In this document: positions 55,727 to 64,000 of the stretch, one piece after another
Layout: every line of letters begins with the position of its first letter
Position numbering within the stretch: position 1 is the first letter of the stretch
Assembly: GCA_000611775.1 (NCBI GenBank)
Contig: KK106983.1
Coordinates: 2,104,808-2,168,807, forward strand
Origin: Umbilicaria muhlenbergii
Taxonomy: Eukaryota > Ascomycota > Lecanoromycetes > Umbilicariales > Umbilicariaceae
Length of the DNA stretch: 64,000 nucleotides
Direction: 5' to 3'
Translations under genes and position numbers: made by a program
Notes under the pieces: generated by a model
Database searches by the model: none
Told to the model about the DNA's origin: nothing
The model's input: the letters and a program-made list of their open reading frames with translations, nothing else

Positions 55727-58700
55727 TTAATCCAGCAAACTGACCTCTCCACCCGCACCACGCCCCTCCTCACTCCCACTACTGTAAACCTCCGTCCACT
55801 TCTCCCTCTTACCGCCTCCATTTCCGCTCCCACTCCCACTCACACTTCCACTCCGATTCAAATCCAAGCTTGGGCAAATCATCGCCTCCACCCCATGTCC
55901 CAGACAACAATTCGTCGTTCCATCCTTAGTTCCGTCACCATCTCCATCCGCCATCCCACTTCTAATCCCACCTCCGTTCGCACTCCCACCTCCATCCCCA
56001 TTAACCCCCTTACCATCTCCATCGACATCCTCCCCAAACAACGCCCTCGCCATAGCCTCATCCGCCACCCTCTGCCGCTCCACCGCCTCCTCATCCCTTA
56101 CCAACTTATCCAGTCTCGCATCTGAATGCACGTGCCCCCCGTCCGCGAAGTGGCGGAAGAGCTCCGTCCCCCGCTCCGGCGACGGGTTGGGTGAGCGGTC
56201 GAGTTTAGTGGGAGACCGGCAGTGCGGGCTGTGGATACGGTCGGGTTTCGTGGGCGGCCAGTCGGGCGGGAGTTGGAACTGTATACCGACGTCTGGCGAG
56301 AGGGTGCGTTTCTTGGGGGAACGGTTAGGGAAGGAGTGGCCTTTGGAGTTGAGGCAGTTGCATTTGCAGGTGGGGATGTAGCAGGGTTCGGTGCATTGGT
56401 GACCGCATGCAAGGATATGGTCGCAGCGGTGGTGGCAATTTATGAGGTCGTGGGGGAAGCTGTCGGGGGCGTTAGATGTATTGGGGGTTGGGGTTCTGTG
56501 TTTGGTTTGAGGGCTTCAAAAACTTACGGATGGCAGCGGAGTTCGCAAGTGTGGCCGCAGGGGAGGATGGCTTTGCATTCGCGGTCACAGCCGCCGTTGA
56601 GGAAGGACCAGGATAATGCATCTGTTGTTTGTTAGCGCTTTATGTCTGAGATGAATCAGATGGGGGCAATAGAACATACCTTGGATGAGTGTCCTACTCT
56701 CGTGTTTCTTACATGTCACGGGCAAGCTGCTACCCACACGATTGGGGTCGGTTGACATTACGTCCAGAACGTTACGCCACAACTTGCTTGTACGATATAG
56801 CAACGGCGCATTGCCGAAGATGTAGAACCCACGTTGAGCACGAGACAGGGACACGCACACACGATTCTCGACCGAGAGGAATCCGATGGCGTTGCTACGT
56901 ACGAGTGATAGTAAGACGATGCCATTCTCCTCGCCTTGGTAGGAGTCGACGGTGACGACCTTGAAGTAGCATCCTTGCAGATTCGCATGGTTCCTTAGGC
57001 CTCTAAGTATCAACTTCCGCTGGCCATTGTAGAACGTAAGAACTGTGATGTCCTTTGCCTCCATGCCATTGTGGACGAGATAGTCAAAGAACCCAACGAT
57101 CATATCTGCCTCTGACTGATTGTACTTGGACATCTGAGTGTCACTTTGCTCGAACCCATCATGTGTGAAGAAGTAGCTATTCACGCCGCCCATGCCTGGC
57201 ACAGGGAGCCGCTCCAAGACGGATGGATGGTCTTCCAAGTTCTCATATATCGGGTTCAACAGCCTCCGGACTTCAGGAACCATGCGACGCTGCCGGGTCA
57301 ATTGCGAGAACTCGACCCCGTTCTTGATCAAGCGCTCGAACATCGACACATCAAGGTAAAATGGATAGTCTTGAAGGTCCTTGACGGAGCATTGGCCTCG
57401 AAGCTGCTGATGGTCGCCAACAAGGATAAGATGCTCAAGTGAGTCGAAGCAAGCCACGGTCACGTACGCCTCCAAGGTTTCCGCAGCTTCCTCGATTAAG
57501 ACAACCCTTGGCTTGACACTTGCGACCAGACCGCGATATTTGCTAAGACCAGTTGTGGTCATACCGATAATACGTGCCTTTCGTAGGTACAGCGAGTCTC
57601 GCTCCCAATTACCAATTTTCAAGTCCTGCAGACTGGTGGTGTAGATCTTGGCTTCTGCCCGGAACTTCTTCAGCAATGCGTTCTTGACCTTCTGTTGGAA
57701 ATATCGATAAATGGCACCTCGATAAGCCCCAGGGATTGCCCATATATCCTGCTTCTTCAGGAAGTATTCGACTTGTTTGGAAATGTCACCGCGAGTCTGA
57801 CGTCCGGTGAATGGTTCCGAGAGCGTCACACGAGGCCCTTTAAGAGTATCGGAATCATCTTCGTCGCTGGTCTTGTTCTCGGCTTCTAGCTCCTTCAACT
57901 GTTCAAACTCCAAATCGATTTCCTCGACCTCGATGCCATAATCCTCAGGCTGCGTTCGACGTCCCGCACTGACTGAATGAGACGCAAGCCACATCGCAAT
58001 GGCTCCAGTTACCTGCTCTCCCTGTTCGACCCGCACCCACTCCGAGGCACCCTTTTCGAGCGAGTCGTGTTGGGCCTGCGAGATAATCTTGAGATCGAGA
58101 AGTAGCGCGGCGGAGAACGGTTCACCGCATTCAACAAGCGGACTCAGAATTGACTTCATGATCTTAAGCGATTGCTCTCGCGCCCTGTGCGCAGGTGCCT
58201 GTAGACTGCCTGGAAGGCTTGACTGTGGCTCCTTCTTACGAATCTCGTACAAAGTCCGTGGTTTGATTACTTCGAGGTCCAAGGATCTACCTCCGAGACG
58301 GATGAAATCTGGCTCGAACGCAGCGACATGACGAAGGATTTGATCAACGGCATGGTTAGTATGAGCTGCTATGATGATCGGAGGGGACTCGTCTGTCATG
58401 TTTTGTAATAGCGCCTTGAGAGCCACCACAGATACATGAGTCTTCCCCGTGCCTGGGGGTCCTTGCACAATGGCGAGGCGTTTGGTAATGATGCGTTGCA
58501 GTGCCGCGAGCTGTGAATCGTCGAGTTCAGAAGGTGGATTCTCCGGCCATGCGTTGAGAACGTCCACATTGAGATATTCATCGGTCTGCGAAGTGAGTGC
58601 AGACGACAAATTGGTGAGAGGTTGCTGTGCCAGGTAGACAGGAGCGGACACCTCTCTCTCGACCTTCACTAGGTGCTCCGACATTGGAAAGCTTCACAGT

Positions 58701-60205
58701 TATCAGCTACTACAAGCAAGCACGTCAATGATACCAACTTACCATTCTTGTGTCATTTTCTGTAGACCCAATAGCGTATGTCTATACGCTTCGAAATATC
58801 CGGTTCGAGCTTCAACCATTACCCACTCCTGCTGAGGGTCTATTTCGATCTCTTCCGGCCCTGCAAAGAAGATATCGATCTCAGGCGGGTTTTGAGACAC
58901 TCCTGCAAGTGGCCTTGCTGCAACGACTGCAACGCGGCATACTTTTTTGAACATATCTTCGGCCGGCGTAAGTGCAACCATAGTGCCAGTGATCAAACGT
59001 TTTGACTGCTCCCACACAATACGCTTCCCCGCCCTCCGTAAAGAGAATGTAAGTCTCGCTGCAATACCAGTCGTTGCAAAAGTAAAACCTGTAATATAGA
59101 CCTAATTAAAGGTCAATAGCTGACAGGCAATGCGTAAGAGCATGACAGACCTTCTCGTATATCGCTGCACTGCTGGTGGAATCTTGCTCAATCAGATTCG
59201 GTTCATTCTTGACCTCGGCCACTGCATCTCTGAGTGGTGCCACTGCATCCTCCCTGACAAGCTCATAATGTGCTTCGAGGTATTGCTCCTTGGAGTCCCA
59301 AGGAGTGTCAATCTTGTTGACAGTCAGTCCAATCTCGTTTTCACCAGTACCGTTTCCATCATCCGGGGTAATTCCCATGATCTCAGCCGAGGACGGAATC
59401 TCGCGTTTTCCAAGCCATGACGAGGCGTCCTTGGATCGCACGAGAGCACGCATGTATTCACGAATACTTAGGTCAAGAGCCGGCTTTCTGCTTGGTATTT
59501 GTTGTCCGACGTCTTGGACTTGGGAAAGTGTTGAACGAGAGAATCGCTCAGGTATGTCTGCATTGACTATAAATAACAACTCATTAGCTGGGTTGAAGCT
59601 TATGTGGCCAAAGGGAGAACAAGGTGTAAACGATTGGAAACAGAAATAGATGAGGTTCGAGTTAGGCAGTCGCCAGCATTGTGAATGCTGGCTAGGCCGA
59701 CGTCGCTAATTCGTTCGAGCATTCACCGCTTCACGTTACAGAACCACAACAACACCAATATAATAGGCATAGAGATGTAGCGCAGAAAGACCGAGATTGT
59801 AGTCGGCAATGGCCTTGAGGACGTTCACCGACGACTCTTATGGAACAGTACAGACCTAGTCCATCATCAGTGCCCTCCATCACGTGGAAGCGATTCGTCC
59901 CCACAGACGACAAGCCTGGTGATGACTAAGTTAGTCACGTGATCGAGATGCAAATATATGAGAACGTTACCATGGGTTGTGTTCAGCATATTGAGATTCA
60001 TAGCATCGCGTCGGGAGGAAGCATTGGATATCATGGGCACCAAAGAGCTCCTAAGACTGTTCTTGTCAGAAGCTTGTTTTGCATTGGAGGACTTCCCGGG
60101 TCTGAAAGGCACGTTGTGCCACTGCGCTCGATGGTAGTTATCTATGGCCGCTGGGACAGGCCCAAACTCCATAGGCGGATGCTGGACCGAAAGAAGTTGC
60201 GCCAT
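55727..60205 (-). CDS. SF1 RNA helicase with NFX1 zinc fingers (SAD-3/Hrr1/ZNFX1-like)
   Basis: Exons 60205-59971, 59566-59151, 59101-58743, 58691-56680, 56621-56528 and 56459-55727 total 3849 nt, 1282 residues, in phase throughout. UPF1-like helicase motifs: Walker A VQGPPGTGKTH (about 414), motif II LIEEAAE, III LVGDHQQLRG, IV LTFYNGQRKL, V VVTVDSYQGEENGIVLLS, VI VSLSRAQRGFYIFGN. Then NFX1-type Cys/His clusters (CKAILPCGHTCELRCHP, CDHILACGHQCTEPC) and a Gly/Asp-rich tail. Relatives act in small-RNA pathways: Neurospora SAD-3 in meiotic silencing, fission-yeast Hrr1 in RNAi heterochromatin, animal ZNFX1 in small-RNA inheritance. The role here is by homology. The first exon is the least certain part: its join to 59566 gives a 404-nt intron, and a phase-neutral 60-nt exon (59915-59856) may lie within it. 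Confidence 0.9.
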
Positions 60206-62589
60206 TTGGATAGGTGTAATGACGCTCGTACAGGCAAGCTTCAACCCTTAAACCCCCAGTTATTGGTCTCGTGTCCAGTGCGGAGATAATGGGTTTCTTC
60301 AAGTAGCAGTTCGACCTTTGCGGGATGAAATCGGACAACACCATTCACTAGCACATGCGTGCTATAGCTTAGAACAGTGTTGTGCAATTACTGGTATGGT
60401 GAGGAGCCTTGGCTTGGGTGTGGTAACTCTAGGGGCCCAGCAACAAACGATGGTGGCACCCTTTCACTTATTATCTATCAGTGTTCCGACAATTGGCAAC
60501 TGGGGGCAAGAGCAGAAGGGCAAGGTGCGATGTAGCTGAATTACTAGGAAACACGACGACAACTTCGCCATAGGTTGGAAAACCCGAAGACGGTTACTGT
60601 TAAAGCCGAGAGCAGTGAATGTTCTCAAATTGCCTAAGAAAAGGAGACAGAGGTGTGTTATGCACATCGACGAGAAAGATGCGGACAGGTCGAGCAGTCT
60701 CTTCCATACCTTGAACCGGATCTTGGTGAAGTGTGCACCTCTCCGTGAAGTGGTTAGGGGCCGTATGGTAGGGCACCGAACGAAGTAGCCGTTGCGTAGT
60801 TTAGGGTGTTATGGACGATTAGTCGTCGGGTGCGAGGTGTCGCCGAAGTTCTTGTTGTGGTCCCGAGTGGAGCTTGGCTCGGCTTGGTCAATGTTTTGTT
60901 CCTGACGTGGTCGCGATCTTTGTGCTCTGGCTCGGCGTCGTCGCTCACAATCTAGCTGGCATGAGCGACGTGAGATCTCGAGCCTGGGCGATAGATCTCT
61001 GATACTGCCGGCTGCAATCAGATCTTCTCACGTACGACACCAAGTTTGGTCTGTGTGGTTGTCAAGTACTAACCAATGACATGGCCGAAAACGTAGCTAT
61101 GGCTCGCTGGAGGTGGGAACAATGTTGACGGGTTTTAATGTTGTGGAAGTGGTCGTTTAAGAAAGGGGAGGACGACGCAAGCAAACGAAGTGTTATGAAC
61201 GTGGATGATACGAAGTGCTTGAGTGAATGACGTCGCACCAAAAGCCAACACACCAGGCCCGCACATGTGTTCCGTACTCGTCTTCTTCAGATGAAAAGCA
61301 AACCAAATGATATGTATTGGAGGATTAATGTACACTGGGTTTGAAGACCAAAGTTCCAAAATGCTGAGAAACATCATATAGGAGCTTTTGCCTACGGCAG
61401 GCAGTCCCGGCTGGATACAGCCTTGCGCCTTGCGCCTTGGCGCCTCAGGGCAGGGCAGATGGCAGTTGGCGGCAAGTGCGATGCCAACAACGGGACTGTA
61501 AATCATCTCTGCCCTTTCCTTGCCAGGCGTGCCAGGTTAGCCAGCACAGCCAAAAAGTCTGCGATGATAGTCTGGTCCCAATCACTGCGGCTTTCTCATT
61601 CATTTGCCATGATCCGCCGGCCCAAGGCAGCACCTGACCCGCCATGGGCTGATCGAAGAGGAGAAAATTGGCGTTCACCGTCTTTCGGAACATTCATCTG
61701 GGATGAAATCGTCCTTTCATCCCATCCGTCCTTGCCCCATTGGACTGTTGAAAGATACTCCGGCCCACGTATTGAAACCTTGGAACATTTTGATAGGCCA
61801 GGGCGCATCGTTGTAATTCTCGCCGGGGTTCAGACTTGGAGATATTCTGTTGCCTCTTCACCATCTCTGTTTGTCATATAGATGATGAGGACTGAATCCA
61901 TAGGACCACAACCGAGCATCTGTGAACCCGGGAGATGCTGTCGGGCGGAGAGAATCCTCTCGGGTGCCGTCCGGGGAAGACTTGGCGACGTGCAGAAAGC
62001 GTCGTTTGTCAGACGATTGCCTGGAACAGAATTCCCGGTACCTGCAAAAGCTGCGACGGGTGATCTGTCTCGTCTGTACCATGCGACTTGGAGACGTCCA
62101 GCGCTGGACCGAAGACGAACAAGCAGGCTCGGCAGGCTTGCCGAAGGGGCAGAGATGACGTCATATATGGACAGCGATGCTCGGTATGTTCCGTTAGTGG
62201 GACCCTCCCAGCTTTCAAGCATAAGGTACCTAAGGTACATGTAGGTAGCTCTAGACTAGGACGAGGTACCTTATCGACTAACCCTCGAAGTGTACGGAGT
62301 AGGCTTCACATTCCATACGAGGCAGAGCACCTGGCGTGCCTCCCGATGGGCGCCAACTATCGCACCTACGCTTTGTCGGCTTTGGTGTCCCAAGAGTTGC
62401 AACCAGAGAGCCAAAAGGCTCTTCGATAGTCTTTCGCGTCAATTGCCTGCTACCGCAACTGGCGCTGGAGCTCTCACCCTGTCAACGCGACTCCTAGAAC
62501 AGTATTGTATTGGCCCAATCGAGCTTTCGACAGGAGGCATCAAGTCTGTAAAAAGAAGGACGCCATCATTGCATGTATGAGGAGCCGAT
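60206..62589. other. divergent intergenic (helicase / spt8)
   Basis: About 2.4 kb with no supported gene. Several GGTACC-containing inverted short repeats lie at 62220-62275 close to spt8. It must hold both promoters. Confidence 0.5.
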
Positions 62590-64000
62590 ATGCAATCCTT
62601 TGGCGCAGACGAAGAAGACCGTGACGATGCAGGTTAGCACGCGCATACCTCGATGCTGCGTTCCCTACACTGACCCTAGCACAGGTTCTCCAAACGGGAG
62701 TTCGGATAATGACGCGGATGAGCACATGGATGATATGGACGATGCTGACGCAGAGGCTGAAGCCGATCCAGACCATGATGCAGAAGGGGAAGGGGAGAAC
62801 GACGACGATGAGGATGATAACGACGACGATGACGACGAACAAAACGGAGAGGAATCGCAAGATCCCTTCCTGGACTCTCCTGCTAGGGGTCAGAACCGGC
62901 CTGTCATAGCCTCCAGGCCGGACAGAGGGTCCACTTCCAGCCAAGGCTCGACGGGCTTCGGGGGCCAAGGACAATCTGGCCCTACATCGCATCCCAATCC
63001 GGCGGTACTCTTTACGCCGGCATCTCCAACGCGTTCCTCCTCGGCGGCCAACGCTGCAGCTATCAACTCGCCCAGCGTGCGCCCCGAGGCCCTCACCGCC
63101 CCTGTCTACGATATCGTACCTACAATCGCAGCACCACATAGCACCTCGATCAACGCTATAACTGCGACGCCCGACCTGCGGTGGGTGTTTAGTGGAGGAG
63201 CTGATGGCTACATCAGGAAGTTCAACTGGGTGGAAACCGCCAATGGCAAGGTTATGCTGACTGTAGCGCAACGGCACCCTTTCGTTGATAGCGTTACTAA
63301 AGCAGGTGTCTTGATGAGCTACTGGGAGAACGAAGAATTACAATGTAAGTACTTCTTCGGATTTGTAGCTGGATGAGTATATAAGTCATGCTGACAATGT
63401 ATTGAACGTAGCGAAAGGAGACGATGGATCGTCGTTATCGTCTGTATACTCTTTGGCCGTACAGAGCGAGGGTCTCTGGCTGCTCTCTGGTTTGGAGTCT
63501 GGGGGCATAAATCTCCAGTCGGTGCGCCATGACGAGGGTAAGCGCATATCTTGTCTGCAAAAGCATACTTCCGCAGTTTCCGTCCTACATCTTGCCAAAG
63601 ACGAAAAGTCTGTATTGTCAGGCAGTTGGGATAAACGTGTACTTGACTGGGATCTAAATACTGGTCAAGTGAAACGGAGCTTCGAAGGCAGCGGAGGGCA
63701 GATCTCTGCGCTAGAAATGCGGCCATATTCGAGCTTACCAGTACCGGAGGCGTCTGGCGATATCATTATGAGCAATGGCACCTTCTCTACGGACAGCGTC
63801 GACAAACCTCGTGTTAATGGAGTACTACCCAATGGTGTCGACCACGAGACTGCGATGGAGAACGGTACAGTGGATGCGCCGGCCTCGCCAGCAGACTCGT
63901 TATTCGGGGGTAACGAAGCCGACTCGCTCTTTGGTGACGACGAAGCCGAAGCCGCAGCACCTTCAGGTGGTAATTTCGCTGACGACGACGATGATGAGTT
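62590..64000 (+). CDS. spt8: SPT8-like WD40 subunit of SAGA, 5' part
   Basis: Exons 62590-62632, 62685-63344 and 63412 onward; the gene runs off the right edge. ATG 62590 with the 52-nt first intron (GTTAGC, CTGAC branch, CACAG) gives an uninterrupted acidic start (MQSFGADEEDRDDAGSPNG); starting at 62573 instead would leave the acidic frame. A long Asp/Glu-rich segment is followed by the strongly conserved block APVYDIVPTIAAPHSTSINA, WVFSGGADGYIRKFNW and AQRHPFVDSVTKAGVL, then WD repeats (KHTSAVSVLHL, SGSWDKRVLDWDL). Spt8 links SAGA to TATA-binding protein and adjusts TBP loading at regulated promoters. The acidic insertion after the WD repeats (SLFGGNEADSLFGDDEAEA) is typical. Nuclear. Confidence 0.92.

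Noticed and set aside
62709-62909. Met/Thr-rich frame overlapping spt8
   Set aside because: It is the +1 shadow of the Asp-rich spt8 segment; the spt8 frame carries conserved blocks.
1-64000. CRISPR arrays, bacterial operons, secondary-metabolite core enzymes, rRNA or tRNA genes, intact retroelements
   Set aside because: None seen; the sequence is eukaryotic with spliceosomal introns, and no polyketide, peptide-synthetase, RNA-gene or reverse-transcriptase signature was found by reading.

Overview
The window is nuclear DNA of a filamentous ascomycete (Pezizomycotina). A HEX-1 Woronin-body gene, short GT-AG introns of about 48 to 90 nt with CTNAC-type branch sites, STAND/NLR genes with TPR repeats and a fungal GH17 beta-glucanase all point that way. 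A Dothideomycete-like genome is my guess only. Most coordinates below come from my own splice models; those for the P450, the NLRs, the DUF8032-type gene and the RNA helicase each close to a length divisible by three.

Layout. 1-14.5 kb: an accessory cluster with three NLR genes (the 3' part of one, a complete tandem paralogue, and a convergent third), plus an SRR1-like gene and a CYP52-type P450. 15.6-19 kb: an isochorismatase-family hydrolase and a membrane-anchored endo-1,3-beta-glucanase (btgC type), convergent. 20.7-22.8 kb: a tandem pair of unknown two-exon paralogues, one with an in-frame stop. 23.3-25 kb: degenerate tandem repeats, a CA microsatellite and a small 73-residue gene. 25.2-32.2 kb: hex1 and a long disordered DUF8035-type protein, head to head across about 3 kb. 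33-43 kb: a decayed accessory tract with an F-box-like gene, a small secreted-type protein, a dispersed fragment of its paralogue, a decayed large gene, a 638-bp inverted-repeat element and an 89-bp TA-flanked palindrome nested in it. 43.8-47.3 kb: a five-exon Gln/Pro-rich regulator. 47.3-55.7 kb: about 8 kb without a gene I can support. 55.7-60.2 kb: a SAD-3/Hrr1/ZNFX1-type RNA helicase with NFX1 zinc fingers. 62.6 kb to the end: the 5' part of SAGA subunit spt8.

How the genes relate: the left end looks like an allorecognition or innate-immunity neighbourhood (HeLo-like N-domains coupled to NB-ARC and TPR). The right end is housekeeping chromatin and RNA-silencing machinery. The middle mixes septal-pore and cell-wall functions with mobile or decayed DNA. 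The most striking signal is on the minus strand upstream of hex1: about 1.2 kb with no ATG in any frame, which nevertheless contains a spliced reading frame, open for at least 180 codons, in phase with HEX-1.
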